From: Porticoccus sp.
GTDB taxonomy: Bacteria; Pseudomonadota; Gammaproteobacteria; Pseudomonadales; Porticoccaceae
Length of the DNA: 18,308 nucleotides
Assembly (NCBI GenBank): GCA_002685455.1
Contig: NYXF01000080.1
Location: 1-18,308, forward strand
Reading direction: 5' to 3'
Shown: in pieces, positions 1-8,564 of the stretch
Numbering within the stretch: the first letter of the stretch is position 1
How the letters are laid out: each line of letters begins with the position of its first letter
Translations under genes and position numbers: made by a program
Notes under the pieces: generated by a model
The model's input: the letters and a program-made list of their open reading frames with translations, nothing else
What the model was told of the DNA's origin: nothing
Database searches by the model: none

Positions 1-600
1 GTATGGATGGATAATTTTAAACAGTTTCTTGCTTTTCCTCTTTACTTAACAGCTATTTGGTTGTTATGGGTCTTGGGTAGACAGACTAGTAGCGACGTAG
101 TTGCTGCAATCTTGTCTGGCATTGTCCTCATGATTTTCGCTCTCTGGTTACATAAAGTTTATAAGAGCAAGATAACAAAAATATTAGCTTCATTTACTTT
201 AATTCTGGCTCTATTTTTACCAATATGGACTGAAGAAAATAGAAGTAAAGTTGATATTTGGGAGATATATTCAAAAGAAAAATTAAGTGCGTTACTTAAA
301 AATAAAGATCCTGTTTTTATTAATTTGACTGCTGACTGGTGTATTACCTGTCTGGTTAATGAACAATTGGTACTTGAAACGGAGAGGTTCTCAAATATTT
401 TAAAAGAAAAAAATATCACTTATCTAAAAGGAGATTGGACCAAGTATAATCCAGAAATAACTGATTTATTGACTAATTACAATCGAAGCGGTGTACCGCT
501 TTACCTTTTTTATCCCTCAGGAGAAAGCGAGCCAATCATACTTCCACAGATATTGAAAATTAACCACATAGTTGGTATATTTTCCAAGAAAATGAGATGA
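1..600 (+). CDS. DsbD/ScsB-family thiol:disulfide interchange protein, C-terminal part
   Basis: This is the 3' end of a gene that enters the window in frame from base 1 (Val-Trp before the Met at base 7), so the Met at 7 is probably internal. Counting from that Met, three hydrophobic segments (about 5-25, 30-50 and 57-75) are the last membrane helices of a DsbD-type electron-transfer domain. They are followed by a periplasmic thioredoxin-like domain with the redox motif WCITC (Cys112 and Cys115) and a GVPLYL segment containing the cis-proline loop. Family members carry electrons from cytoplasmic thioredoxin across the inner membrane to periplasmic disulfide proteins or cytochrome c maturation. 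The TADWCITC and GDWT patterns look closer to the ScsB branch than to E. coli DsbD. A dsbD-like gene before aroQ is a common gammaproteobacterial order. Domain assignment is firm; the exact subfamily is not. Confidence 0.85.
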   Translation, partial: VWMDNFKQFLAFPLYLTAIWLLWVLGRQTSSDVVAAILSGIVLMIFALWLHKVYKSKITKILASFTLILALFLPIWTEENRSKVDIWEIYSKEKLSALLKNKDPVFINLTADWCITCLVNEQLVLETERFSNILKEKNITYLKGDWTKYNPEITDLLTNYNRSGVPLYLFYPSGESEPIILPQILKINHIVGIFSKKMR

Positions 601-842
601 ACATTTAATATTTTTAAAAACTTTTAAATAGTATTTGGATATACTAATATTTTTCCCAAAGTTAACGGTGTGTATAAAAATAACACATATCTATCAAAAT
701 TCCTCAAAATAGCTGTAATTGGTAGCGATTAGTATCAAAAATTCAAAATATTGGACAGTTTGTGTGTTTTGATGCAAACTTGAAGCCTGTTAAAAAATTC
801 CGACTTTAAATATATTTTTGAAATAGATTTTGTAGGTAAATC
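601..842. other. 242-base AT-rich gap with candidate aroQ-accBC leader
   Basis: No ORF of note is present on either strand. A weak plus-strand promoter can be drawn at 769-796 (TTGATG, 16-base spacer, TAAAAA). ATCAAAA at 734-740 and TTTTGAT at 767-773 form a 7-base inverted repeat with a 26-base loop. The octamer TATCAAAA occurs at 692-699 and 733-740, 41 bases apart. A weak TGTGT/ACACA stem near 669-687 has no T-run and is not a convincing terminator. The region probably carries the promoter and leader for aroQ-accB-accC, since these genes are closely spaced and no other upstream gap is available. In E. coli accBC also has a long leader; nothing here shows the same control. Confidence 0.35.
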
Positions 843-1283
843 ATGGCTAATATACTAGTAATTCACGGACCTAATTTAAATCTATTAGGAAATCGAGAGC
901 CTGACCTTTATGGAAATGAGGGCTTAGACGAGATCAACCAGAATTTGATAAATGCTTGCGAAGTAAAGAACTATGATTTGAAAACGTTCCAAAGTAACTC
1001 CGAGCACGCAATTATCGAGAGGATACACACCGCAAAAAAAGAAGGTGTAAGATTTATTATTATCAATCCTGCAGCATTTACACACACCAGTATTGCCCTT
1101 CGTGACGCACTTCTTGCGACAGCTATTCCTTTCATAGAGGTTCACCTATCGAACATTTATGGGCGGGAAGAGTTCAGGCAATCATCTTATTTTTCTGACA
1201 TAGCAACAGGAGTTATTTGTGGGTTTGGAAGCCTTAGTTATGAATTAGCATTAAACGCGGCTCTAGTTCAGCTAGAGTCATAA
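843..1283 (+). CDS. aroQ: 3-dehydroquinate dehydratase, type II
   Basis: Converts 3-dehydroquinate to 3-dehydroshikimate, the third step of the cytoplasmic shikimate pathway to chorismate. The 146-residue length is typical of the type II (dodecameric flavodoxin-like) enzyme. The N-terminus has GPNLNLLG (9-16). The expected active-site residues are in place: Arg18, Tyr23 (the catalytic tyrosine, in PDLYG), Asn75 and His81 in NPAAFTH, Glu99 and His101 in EVHLSN, and Arg112. The ATG follows TAGGT at a good ribosome-binding distance. accB starts 29 bases downstream, so aroQ-accB-accC is probably one transcript, an order common in gammaproteobacteria. Its product ultimately feeds the tryptophan and ubiquinone genes found later in the window. 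Confidence 0.97.
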   Translation: MANILVIHGPNLNLLGNREPDLYGNEGLDEINQNLINACEVKNYDLKTFQSNSEHAIIERIHTAKKEGVRFIIINPAAFTHTSIALRDALLATAIPFIEVHLSNIYGREEFRQSSYFSDIATGVICGFGSLSYELALNAALVQLES

Positions 1284-1312
1284 ATAGAAATTACCATTTG
1301 GAGAGGATGCAG

Positions 1313-1768
1313 ATGGATATTCGAAAAATAAAAAAATTAATCGAATTAATTGAAGACTCTAACATCAACGAATTAGAAATTAAGGAATCTGAAGACTCCA
1401 TTCGTATCAGTCGAGGTAATCAGGTAGCTATAAATCAAGCCAGCTCTCCACCTTCCGCTACTATACAAAAGCCAGACACAAGGTCGCCAGTAATTAACGA
1501 AAAGCCGTCCAGTCCAACAAATACCTCTGTTGAAGGTCATATTGTCAGGTCTCCGATGGTCGGGACTTTTTATAGATCTTCTGCACCTGGAGAAAAAGTA
1601 TTTGTTGAAAAAGGTCAGCAAGTGAATAGTGGTGATATTCTTTGCATTATTGAAGCTATGAAAATGATGAATCAGATCAAAGCAGATAAAACAGGTGTTA
1701 TCGGAGAAATTTTAGCAAAAGATGGAGAGCCAGTAGAGTTCGATCAACCCATGATCACTATTATTTAA
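1313..1768 (+). CDS. accB: Biotin carboxyl carrier protein of acetyl-CoA carboxylase
   Basis: Carries biotin between the biotin carboxylase and carboxyltransferase halves of acetyl-CoA carboxylase, the first committed step of fatty acid synthesis. The N-terminus [14 protein letters not shown] matches the E. coli protein almost exactly, which fixes the start at 1313. It is supported by the GGAGAGG sequence at 1300-1306; TTG at 1298 or ATG at 1307 would add only a few unlikely residues. A Ser/Pro/Thr-rich linker (about 42-73) joins the N-terminal region to the biotinyl domain (about 75-151). The biotinylated lysine is Lys117 in EAMKM. The length of 151 residues is close to the usual 156. accC starts 25 bases after the stop. 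Confidence 0.97.
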   Translation: MDIRKIKKLIELIEDSNINELEIKESEDSIRISRGNQVAINQASSPPSATIQKPDTRSPVINEKPSSPTNTSVEGHIVRSPMVGTFYRSSAPGEKVFVEKGQQVNSGDILCIIEAMKMMNQIKADKTGVIGEILAKDGEPVEFDQPMITII

Positions 1769-1793
1769 ACCTCAAAAATTAGGAACCATAGGT

Positions 1794-3134
1794 ATGTTAG
1801 AAAAAGTTCTTATTGCTAATCGTGGTGAAATTGCCCTGAGAATACTCAGATCTTGCAAGGAATTGGGTATTAAAACTGTTGCAGTTCACTCTAAAGCTGA
1901 CGCAAATCTGAAGCATGTTTTGCTAGCAGATGAGTCTATTTGTATTGGGCCCAATTCGTCTACACAGAGTTATCTTAATATACCGGCAATTATCAGCGCT
2001 ATGGAAATCTCTAACTCTCAAGCAGTTCATCCAGGTTATGGATTTCTCGCCGAAAATGCAGATTTTGCTGAAAAAGTTGAGAAAAGTGGGTTTATATTTA
2101 TTGGGCCAACAGCTTCTGTAATAAGAACTATGGGAGATAAAGTTGCAGCTATAGCAACTATGATAAAGGCTGGTGTGCCCACTGTGCCAGGCTCAAATGG
2201 ACCACTTAATAATAATAGTGATCGCAGTAAAAAGATTGGTACTAAAGTTGGGTATCCCGTAATCATAAAAGCCGCTGCAGGTGGAGGCGGAAGAGGCATG
2301 CGGGTTGTACGCAGTGAAGAAGAACTATCTGATGCGATTCAACTAACTAAAGCTGAAGCTAAAGCTGCTTTTGGTGACGATACGGTCTATATGGAGAAAT
2401 TTCTAGAGGATCCACGTCATGTTGAAGTGCAGGTAATCGCAGACGGAGAGGGGAATGCAGTTCACCTTGGTGATCGAGACTGCTCCCTGCAACGTCGTCA
2501 TCAAAAGGTAATAGAAGAGGCGCCTGCACCTAATATACCCGAGGCAGCCCGTGATGCAGTTTTAAAAGCATGCGTTGAAGCCTGTATAAAAATTAACTAT
2601 CGCGGAGCAGGTACATTCGAATTTCTTTATGAAAAAGGTGAATTCTTTTTTATTGAAATGAATACTCGAATTCAAGTCGAACATCCTGTAACAGAGATGA
2701 TCACTGGTATAGACATCGTGAAAGAGCAACTGTTGATTGCAGGTGGGAATAAACTGAGTATGGGACAAGAAGATGTAATTATTAGAGGGCATGCATTTGA
2801 GTGTCGAATAAATGCTGAAGACTCATCTACATTTATGCCTAGTCCGGGGAAAATAACCGCCTATCACGCTCCTGGCGGTAACGGAGTGAGAGTTGACTCG
2901 CATATTTACACTGGGTATACAGTTCCGCCATACTACGATTCTTTGGTGGGAAAAATTATAACTCGCGGTAAGGATAGAGGTGGTGCTCTTTCTAGAATGG
3001 CAAATGCACTTGATGAGCTTCATATCGAGGGTATAAAAACAAATATTAATCTTCAAAAAGACCTTGTTTCTGATAAAGAGTTCTGTAGGGGGGGCGTTAA
3101 CATCCACTACCTAGAAAAAAAATTAAGTATCTAA
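1794..3134 (+). CDS. accC: Biotin carboxylase subunit of acetyl-CoA carboxylase
   Basis: Uses ATP and bicarbonate to carboxylate the biotin on AccB. The 446-residue length matches the family (E. coli 449). The N-terminal domain begins with [14 protein letters not shown]. The ATP-grasp domain has Lys116, Lys159 and the glycine-rich GGGGRG loop (163-168). The active-site run [14 protein letters not shown] contains Glu288, Asn290, Arg292 and Glu296, the same numbers as in the E. coli enzyme. The C-terminal biotin carboxylase domain (FECRINAED onward) is complete. It is co-transcribed with accB by spacing. In most relatives prmA follows; here dusB follows directly. Confidence 0.97.
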   Translation: MLEKVLIANRGEIALRILRSCKELGIKTVAVHSKADANLKHVLLADESICIGPNSSTQSYLNIPAIISAMEISNSQAVHPGYGFLAENADFAEKVEKSGFIFIGPTASVIRTMGDKVAAIATMIKAGVPTVPGSNGPLNNNSDRSKKIGTKVGYPVIIKAAAGGGGRGMRVVRSEEELSDAIQLTKAEAKAAFGDDTVYMEKFLEDPRHVEVQVIADGEGNAVHLGDRDCSLQRRHQKVIEEAPAPNIPEAARDAVLKACVEACIKINYRGAGTFEFLYEKGEFFFIEMNTRIQVEHPVTEMITGIDIVKEQLLIAGGNKLSMGQEDVIIRGHAFECRINAEDSSTFMPSPGKITAYHAPGGNGVRVDSHIYTGYTVPPYYDSLVGKIITRGKDRGGALSRMANALDELHIEGIKTNINLQKDLVSDKEFCRGGVNIHYLEKKLSI

Positions 3135-3149
3135 AAAATCCTATTCTAA

Positions 3150-3177
3150 TTGCCATAAAAATTTATAGAAATATAAA
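3150..3177 (+). promoter_or_regulatory. Candidate dusB-fis promoter
   Basis: TTGCCA at 3150-3155 (5 of 6 to consensus) and TATAAA at 3172-3177 (5 of 6) are separated by 16 bases; TAAAAT at 3174-3179 would give an 18-base spacer. It sits just after accC and before the dusB ORF. Transcription would start near 3184-3187, giving a leader of about 112 bases before the preferred TTG start of dusB. In E. coli the dusB-fis promoter is strongly growth-phase regulated; that is family knowledge, not visible here. In AT-rich DNA such matches can arise by chance. Confidence 0.4.
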
Positions 3178-3190
3178 ATTTGAACATTCG

Positions 3191-3298
3191 ATGTCTTGGC
3201 TTAAGTCTAATAATAGAATAAGCTTTGAGCTTGAATTAGTCTCGTGTTCTGAAGATAAGTATTTAGTTAATTATACGTATTCATATAGGCATCAAAAT
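3191..3298 (+). pseudogene. Possible prmA deletion scar, in frame with dusB
   Basis: An open stretch of 36 codons, starting ATG-Ser-Trp-Leu-Lys, runs without a stop into dusB. DusB proteins normally begin just before the IKIG...VLLAPMAG segment, so this N-terminal part is foreign to the family. In related genomes prmA (ribosomal protein L11 methyltransferase) occupies this site. PrmA proteins typically start MPWLQ or MPWIQ and end with a segment like FxLDPVVExxEW. Here MSWLK is followed at once by FELELVSCSED, which resembles the two ends of PrmA joined by a large internal deletion. There is no Shine-Dalgarno sequence before 3191. The similarity is short and remembered rather than computed, so this is a hypothesis. 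It could instead be chance open sequence in a transcribed leader. Confidence 0.3.
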
Positions 3299-4288
3299 TT
3301 GATAAAAATTGGGCGACACATAATCCAAGGTAAGGTCTTACTTGCTCCAATGGCAGGTATAACAGATTTACCATTTCGAGCCTTATGCAAAAAAATGGGT
3401 GCGGGTCTTACTACCTCAGAGATGTTGTCTTCAGACATCTCACTTTGGGATAGCGTAAAAAGTAAGCACCGATTAGCTACTAACAAAGAGGCCTCACCAA
3501 GATCTATTCAGCTTGCTGGAAGTATTCCAGAAATAATGGCTGAAGCAGCTCGACAAAATGTTGTGCTGGGTGCCGAAATTATTGATATAAATATGGGCTG
3601 TCCGGCAAAAAAAGTTCTTAAAAGGGCTGCCGGATCAGCTTTGCTTAAAGACGAAAAACTTGTTGAAGAAATATTAAAATCTGTAACCTCAGCTGTAGAT
3701 ATACCAGTTACTTTGAAAATTCGCACCGGGTGGAGCACAAAAAACCGTAATGCTATAAGTATTGCACGAATTGCCGAGGATGCTGGTATAAAAGCTTTAG
3801 CTGTTCATGGTCGTACACGTGAATGCAGATTTTTAGGTAATGCAGAATACGACACTATTGCATCTGTGGTAGAGAGCTGCTCAATCCCTATTTTTGCAAA
3901 TGGTGATATATCGTCTCCCCAAGATGCTAAACATGTATTAGACTATACGGGTGCAGCAGCAGTTATGGTTGGAAGGGCTGCCCAAGGAAATCCATGGATA
4001 TTTGAACAAATAAATCATTATCTTGAAAAAGGATTTGCTTCAAAGAGCCCTTCGCAAATTCAAATAGCGAACACAGTTACTGGCCATATCAAAGCTATCC
4101 ATAAGCATTATGGTGAGCACTTAGGAACAAAGATTGCCAGGAAACACGTTGGTTGGTACATTAATGTCTTGGCAGGCTGTAAAGAATTTCGAAGTCATTT
4201 CTTTAAATTAGAAAAGCCCGAGAAACAGTTAAAAAGTTTGCATGATTTTTTTGGGTCCACAAATAATATCTGGAACAGAGCAGCATGA
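3299..4288 (+). CDS. dusB: tRNA-dihydrouridine synthase B
   Basis: FMN-dependent enzyme that reduces specific uridines in the tRNA D-loop region to dihydrouridine. I choose the TTG at 3299: it places the start exactly where relatives begin (M/L-IKIGRHIIQGKVLLAPMAG), gives 329 residues against 321 in E. coli, and has AGG at 3287-3289 nine bases upstream. An in-frame ATG at 3191 would add 36 unrelated residues and lacks a ribosome-binding site. Seen motifs are the FMN-barrel start LLAPMAGITDLPFR, the catalytic cysteine Cys101 in INMGCPAKKV, LKIRTGW, VHGRTR and FANGDI. The last four bases overlap the fis start (ATGA), indicating translational coupling as in the conserved dusB-fis operon. Confidence 0.95.
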   Translation: MIKIGRHIIQGKVLLAPMAGITDLPFRALCKKMGAGLTTSEMLSSDISLWDSVKSKHRLATNKEASPRSIQLAGSIPEIMAEAARQNVVLGAEIIDINMGCPAKKVLKRAAGSALLKDEKLVEEILKSVTSAVDIPVTLKIRTGWSTKNRNAISIARIAEDAGIKALAVHGRTRECRFLGNAEYDTIASVVESCSIPIFANGDISSPQDAKHVLDYTGAAAVMVGRAAQGNPWIFEQINHYLEKGFASKSPSQIQIANTVTGHIKAIHKHYGEHLGTKIARKHVGWYINVLAGCKEFRSHFFKLEKPEKQLKSLHDFFGSTNNIWNRAA

Positions 4289-4578
4289 CCAATAGTGATA
4301 AACCTAAGCCAAAATTAAAAAACGATTCTGAAATACCGCATATTAATAAATATGGATCTATTCGTAATTGTTTAATACACGCTCTGAATGAATATTTTCA
4401 TGATCTTGGCGATCAATCCACGCACAATCTCCATAGTTTTGTTTTTAAGGAGGTAGAAGCGACGCTTCTGGAAACAACACTTGCATTTACTAATCAAAAC
4501 CAAAGTAAGGCAGCTGAAATGTTAGGGATAAATCGCGGAACGTTACGGAAAAAACTCAAGGAGTACCGGCTTATCTAG
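4285..4578 (+). CDS. fis: Fis nucleoid-associated DNA-binding protein
   Basis: Small homodimeric protein that bends DNA and modulates rRNA, recombination and global transcription. At 97 residues it matches the E. coli length of 98. The C-terminal helix-turn-helix (about 62-97), with QSKAAEMLGINRGTLRKKLKEY, is nearly identical to E. coli Fis. The N-terminal half is divergent, with a lysine-rich, probably flexible start. The ATG overlaps the dusB stop by four bases. Fis is largely limited to gammaproteobacteria and some relatives, which supports the taxonomic call. purH begins 39 bases downstream with no terminator between, so read-through into purHD is likely. Confidence 0.96.
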   Translation: MTNSDKPKPKLKNDSEIPHINKYGSIRNCLIHALNEYFHDLGDQSTHNLHSFVFKEVEATLLETTLAFTNQNQSKAAEMLGINRGTLRKKLKEYRLI

Positions 4579-4617
4579 CCATTACTCAAATTAGCACAAA
4601 TCATTAATGGATTTACT

Positions 4618-6192
4618 ATGACCGATCTTCGTAAAATTTCACGTGTTTTAATAAGTGTATCTGATAAAACTGGGGTAGTTAATTTTGCACAATCACTTGA
4701 TGCTATGGGGATTGAGATTTTATCTACAGGGGGTACCTACCGCTTAATAAAAGAAAATAGTATCAATGTTCGTGAAGTCTCAGATTATACAGAGTTCCCA
4801 GAAATGATGGATGGTCGAGTAAAAACTCTTCATCCAAAAATACATGGCGGAATACTTGGTCGTCGAGGCACCGATGATAGGGTAATGAATGACCATAATA
4901 TATTAAGTATAGATATGGTTGTTGTGAATCTTTATCCTTTCGAAGCTGCTGTCGCGGATCCAAATTGTGATCTGAGTAATGCTATTGAAAATATAGATAT
5001 CGGTGGCCCTACTATGGTTAGGTCAGCAGCTAAAAACTATAATGATGTCACTGTGGTCGTCAACAATAGTGATTATGGCATAGTGCTTGAAGAATTAGAT
5101 AAGAAAAATGGTTGCACCACCTATGAAACTCGCTATAGCATGATGGTTAAAGCGTTTGAACACACTGCCGCTTATGATGGTATGATAGCTAATCATTTTG
5201 GTGCTCGAAACAGTAACAATAAAAAATCTTTGTTTCCAAACACCTACAACATCCAATTGATCAAAGCTCAAGAGATGCGTTACGGTGAAAATCCTCATCA
5301 AAATGCAGCATTTTATAAAGAAAAAAATACCAATCGATCCAGCGTTGCTAATGCAATCCAACTTCAAGGCAAAGAACTTTCATATAATAATATAGCAGAT
5401 ACCGATGCTGCTCTGGAATGTGTTAAACAGTTTGATAAACCAGCCTGCGTGATTGTCAAACATGCTAATCCATGTGGTGCGGCTATCGCAAACGATGTGA
5501 ATTCTGCCTATGATCTGGCATTCAGCACCGACCCTGAATCCGCCTTTGGAGGTATTATAGCGTTTAATCGTGAACTAGATGAAAAGACTGCAATGAATAT
5601 ATGTGCACGTCAATTTGTCGAGGTGATTATTGCTCCAGATGTTACTGATCAGGCAAAGCATATTATAGCTAGTAAAAAAAATATTCGACTTTTGGTGTGT
5701 GGGAAAATAGATCAGGGAAAATCTCAAGGGTTTGACTTCAAAAGAGTCAATAGTGGTCTTTTGATTCAAGATAAAGACAATATGATGATCACTCGAGACG
5801 ATTTAAAAATAGTGACTAGAAAAATTCCTACTGATGAAGAATTTATAGAGATGATCTTTGCTTGGAAGATTGCCAAAATGGTAAAGTCCAACGCAATAGT
5901 CTATACAAAAAATAATAGAACTATTGGTATAGGAGCCGGACAAATGAGTCGAATAAATTCAGCTAGAATAGCTAGAATAAAAGCTGATCACGCAGGTCTA
6001 AAAGTTAAAGGCTCTATTATGGCTTCAGATGCTTTCTTTCCTTTTAGAGACGGCATCGATAATGCTGGCAAAATAGGTATAAGCTGTGTAATTCAACCGG
6101 GTGGATCTGTTCGTGATGAGGAGGTAATTACTGCTGCTAATGAGCATAATATAGCAATGGTCTTTACCGGGATCAGGCATTTTAGGCACTAA
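4618..6192 (+). CDS. purH: Bifunctional AICAR transformylase / IMP cyclohydrolase
   Basis: Catalyses the last two steps of de novo purine synthesis: formylation of AICAR with 10-formyl-THF, then ring closure to IMP. The length of 524 residues is close to E. coli (529). The N-terminal cyclohydrolase (MGS-like) domain shows [11 protein letters not shown] (36-46) and [15 protein letters not shown] (64-78). The transformylase domain has [10 protein letters not shown] (221-230), the catalytic Lys281-His282 in [10 protein letters not shown], and [18 protein letters not shown] and GIRHFRH near the C-terminus. The ATG at 4618 gives the expected [19 protein letters not shown] start, although the preceding ribosome-binding site is weak. 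purD follows after 23 bases, the standard purHD pair. Confidence 0.97.
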   Translation: MTDLRKISRVLISVSDKTGVVNFAQSLDAMGIEILSTGGTYRLIKENSINVREVSDYTEFPEMMDGRVKTLHPKIHGGILGRRGTDDRVMNDHNILSIDMVVVNLYPFEAAVADPNCDLSNAIENIDIGGPTMVRSAAKNYNDVTVVVNNSDYGIVLEELDKKNGCTTYETRYSMMVKAFEHTAAYDGMIANHFGARNSNNKKSLFPNTYNIQLIKAQEMRYGENPHQNAAFYKEKNTNRSSVANAIQLQGKELSYNNIADTDAALECVKQFDKPACVIVKHANPCGAAIANDVNSAYDLAFSTDPESAFGGIIAFNRELDEKTAMNICARQFVEVIIAPDVTDQAKHIIASKKNIRLLVCGKIDQGKSQGFDFKRVNSGLLIQDKDNMMITRDDLKIVTRKIPTDEEFIEMIFAWKIAKMVKSNAIVYTKNNRTIGIGAGQMSRINSARIARIKADHAGLKVKGSIMASDAFFPFRDGIDNAGKIGISCVIQPGGSVRDEEVITAANEHNIAMVFTGIRHFRH

Positions 6193-6215
6193 AAACCTCT
6201 GGGGGATCTATATTC

Positions 6216-7496
6216 ATGGATATCTTACTAATTGGTTCTGGTGGGCGAGAACATGCTATGGCATGGAAAATCGCACAAAATTCATCGGTAGATAGAGTTT
6301 TTGTAGCGCCCGGTAACGCCGGAATAGAACTAGAAAAAAAATTAGAGAATCTGGCTATAAACCCAAATAACTTTGCTGAACTCGCAAACTTCGCCGAAAA
6401 TAATAAAATCTCTTTAACTATAGTTGGTCCAGAGCAGCCACTTGTCGAAGGTATAGTGGATTTTTTTTCAAAAAGAAATTTAAGAATTTTTGGGCCTTCA
6501 AAAAATGCTGCGCAACTTGAAGGCTCAAAGTCTTTCACAAAAGATTTTCTCTCTAGGCACAAAATTCCTTCTGCTGAATATAGAACATTTTCGTCTTTAG
6601 AACAGGCGATTGCTTACCTAGATACAAAAGATGCTCCAATAGTAATTAAAGCTGATGGGTTAGCGGCAGGAAAAGGAGTTGTTGTAGCGAAATCAATCCA
6701 GGAAGCAAAACAGGCTGCAACAGAAATTTTAGGAGAAAATATTTTTGGGGAAGCTGGTAATCGGATTGTGATAGAAGAATTTTTAGATGGAGAAGAGGCT
6801 AGCTTTATTGTAGTTGTTGATGGAGAAAATATGCTCCCAATGGCGACTACTCAGGATCATAAAGCACGGGATAATGGTGATAAAGGACCGAACACTGGTG
6901 GTATGGGGGCATATTCTCCAGCGCCAGTTATTACGAGTGTTATCTATGATCGTATTATCAGTGAAGTTATTCGGCCAACTATTAGAGGTATGGCTGAAGA
7001 AGGTAATACTTATGTAGGTTTTCTTTATGCCGGGTTGATGATCATGCCTGATGGCACACCAAAAGTTATTGAATACAACTGTCGCTTTGGTGATCCAGAA
7101 ACACAGCCTATAATGATGAGGCTTAAATCTGACCTTCTAGATTTATGTAATGCAGCACTAAATAAAAAATTGGATAGTTATAAAATGAAATGGGATTCCA
7201 GGCCAGCGTTGGGTGTTGTAATGGCATCTGGAGGCTACCCTAAAAAATATCGTATTGGTGATATTATAAGTGGTTTACCATTTGAATCCTCAAACGACAG
7301 CAAGATTTTTCATGCAGGAACTTTGGCCACTAAAGGAACTATTGTGACTAATGGAGGCAGGGTACTTTGCGCTGTTGGCATAGGAAACGATATATCTGAA
7401 GCAAAAAAAGAAGCATACAAGGTTGTGAAAAAGATTCATTGGGAAAAGTCCTTCTACAGAGAAGATATCGGATATCGTGCAATAGAGAGGGAGTAA
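6216..7496 (+). CDS. purD: Phosphoribosylamine-glycine ligase (GAR synthetase)
   Basis: ATP-dependent ligation of glycine to phosphoribosylamine, the second step of de novo purine synthesis. The 426-residue length is typical (E. coli 429). The N-terminus MDILLIGSGGREHAMAWKI is the classic PurD start. The ATP-grasp region shows VIKADGLAAGKGVVVA, TQDHKARDNGDKGPNTGGMG (the family signature) and EYNCRFGDPETQ near the metal site. A strong GGGGGA at 6201-6206 lies nine bases before the ATG. The stop is 13 bases from the end of the convergent hydrolase gene, and no intrinsic terminator is visible between them. Confidence 0.97.
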   Translation: MDILLIGSGGREHAMAWKIAQNSSVDRVFVAPGNAGIELEKKLENLAINPNNFAELANFAENNKISLTIVGPEQPLVEGIVDFFSKRNLRIFGPSKNAAQLEGSKSFTKDFLSRHKIPSAEYRTFSSLEQAIAYLDTKDAPIVIKADGLAAGKGVVVAKSIQEAKQAATEILGENIFGEAGNRIVIEEFLDGEEASFIVVVDGENMLPMATTQDHKARDNGDKGPNTGGMGAYSPAPVITSVIYDRIISEVIRPTIRGMAEEGNTYVGFLYAGLMIMPDGTPKVIEYNCRFGDPETQPIMMRLKSDLLDLCNAALNKKLDSYKMKWDSRPALGVVMASGGYPKKYRIGDIISGLPFESSNDSKIFHAGTLATKGTIVTNGGRVLCAVGIGNDISEAKKEAYKVVKKIHWEKSFYREDIGYRAIERE

Positions 7497-7509
7497 CGAT
7501 TTTATATAT

Positions 7510-8493
7510 TCACAAATTATTTTTATTGGTATTGATTATATTTATGTGATTCTGTTTATCTATCCATATATCTAACCCTTGGGCATTGAGACTAAAATCT
7601 AAATCTAAAAGCTCTTCCATTAACTTGATGTCATGGTGAGGAAGCCTCGATGCTATACTTGTAAGCGTCATCAATTTAATCTTGTTAAAAAGTTTTTCTT
7701 TTCTGTTAGACGAAAATCGGAAATCATAGGCAATTCTTCTGTAAGACTCTATTTGTTCTCGTAGCATATCCGCTTTCTCGAAGGGCTCTTTTATCACGCT
7801 AAAATGAGTCAAAAAAAACTGACTTGGATTATAATTCATCATCAACTCTATGGAATTTAGCAATTTATCTGGATCAAATTGAACTGGTGATGTTGTGGGT
7901 AGAATAAACCTGTTTGAGCCAACCCCCATCTGTTCATAAGAGATTCCAAATGTATCTCCTGAAAACCAGCCTCGACTAACTTGATCCCAAATGCAAAAAT
8001 GGTGGTCTGCATGTCCCGGGGTATCACGAAACTCTAGAACCCTATTTTTTAAATAAAGTAGGTCTCTGTCTTTCATTTTTATTATTCGGCTCGTAGCGAC
8101 TGGTACAATTTTTCCATACAATTCATTAAATTTTTTCTCTCCGTATACAGCTTTTGAACCAGCAACTAATTTCGCTGGATCAACCATATGTCTGAAGCCT
8201 CTGGGGTGAATAACTAGCTCTGCGTCAGGGTATTTTTCCATCAAAATACCTGCTCCTCCGGCATGATCTAAGTGCACATGTGTTGGAATTATGTATTTGA
8301 CCATTTCTTTGTTTAGACCTAACGAACAAAGGGCCTCATCGATTCCTTTTGCTGAAAAAGCTGTTCCAGTTTCTATAATAGCTACTTCGCAGTCTTCTAC
8401 AATTAAATAGCAACATGCATTACCTCGGCAAATATATCTTGCGTCAATACAATAAATTCCATCATCTAAATTTGTATATTTTGCACCTATCAT
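7510..8493 (-). CDS. Metallo-beta-lactamase-fold hydrolase of unknown substrate
   Basis: A 327-residue cytoplasmic-looking protein with no signal peptide. The metal site of the metallo-beta-lactamase fold is complete. The motif THVHLDHAGG carries His72, His74, Asp76 and His77; DTPGHADHH carries His161; SGDTFG carries Asp180; a further histidine lies in FFLTHFS. These predict a two-metal hydrolase of the glyoxalase II-like type. After the core (to about residue 240) there is a charged, helical C-terminal tail of about 85 residues. The gene stands alone between purD (convergent, 13 bases) and coq7 (divergent, 71 bases between the start codons), so context gives little help on substrate. The family includes glyoxalases, lactonases, RNases and flavodiiron-like domains, and I cannot assign it further. 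Confidence 0.85.
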   Translation of the reverse strand: MIGAKYTNLDDGIYCIDARYICRGNACCYLIVEDCEVAIIETGTAFSAKGIDEALCSLGLNKEMVKYIIPTHVHLDHAGGAGILMEKYPDAELVIHPRGFRHMVDPAKLVAGSKAVYGEKKFNELYGKIVPVATSRIIKMKDRDLLYLKNRVLEFRDTPGHADHHFCIWDQVSRGWFSGDTFGISYEQMGVGSNRFILPTTSPVQFDPDKLLNSIELMMNYNPSQFFLTHFSVIKEPFEKADMLREQIESYRRIAYDFRFSSNRKEKLFNKIKLMTLTSIASRLPHHDIKLMEELLDLDFSLNAQGLDIWIDKQNHINIINTNKNNL

Positions 8494-8521
8494 TGAAACA
8501 TCTAACTACATTAGTGTTAAT
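8493..8521 (+). promoter_or_regulatory. Candidate coq7 promoter
   Basis: TTGAAA at 8493-8498, a 17-base spacer and GTTAAT at 8516-8521 (4 of 6) lie upstream of coq7 in the 71-base gap between two divergent genes. A second possible -10, TATAGT at 8527-8532, lacks a good -35. The gap must hold promoters for both genes, but the matches are modest. Confidence 0.25.
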
Positions 8522-8564
8522 TTTGATATAGTATATTTAGTAAAACATTCATTTGGTAATATTT

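Noticed and set aside
6182..6562. 126-codon minus-strand frame opposite the purD start
   Set aside because: Antisense to the conserved PurD N-terminal domain, with no domain or ribosome-binding support.
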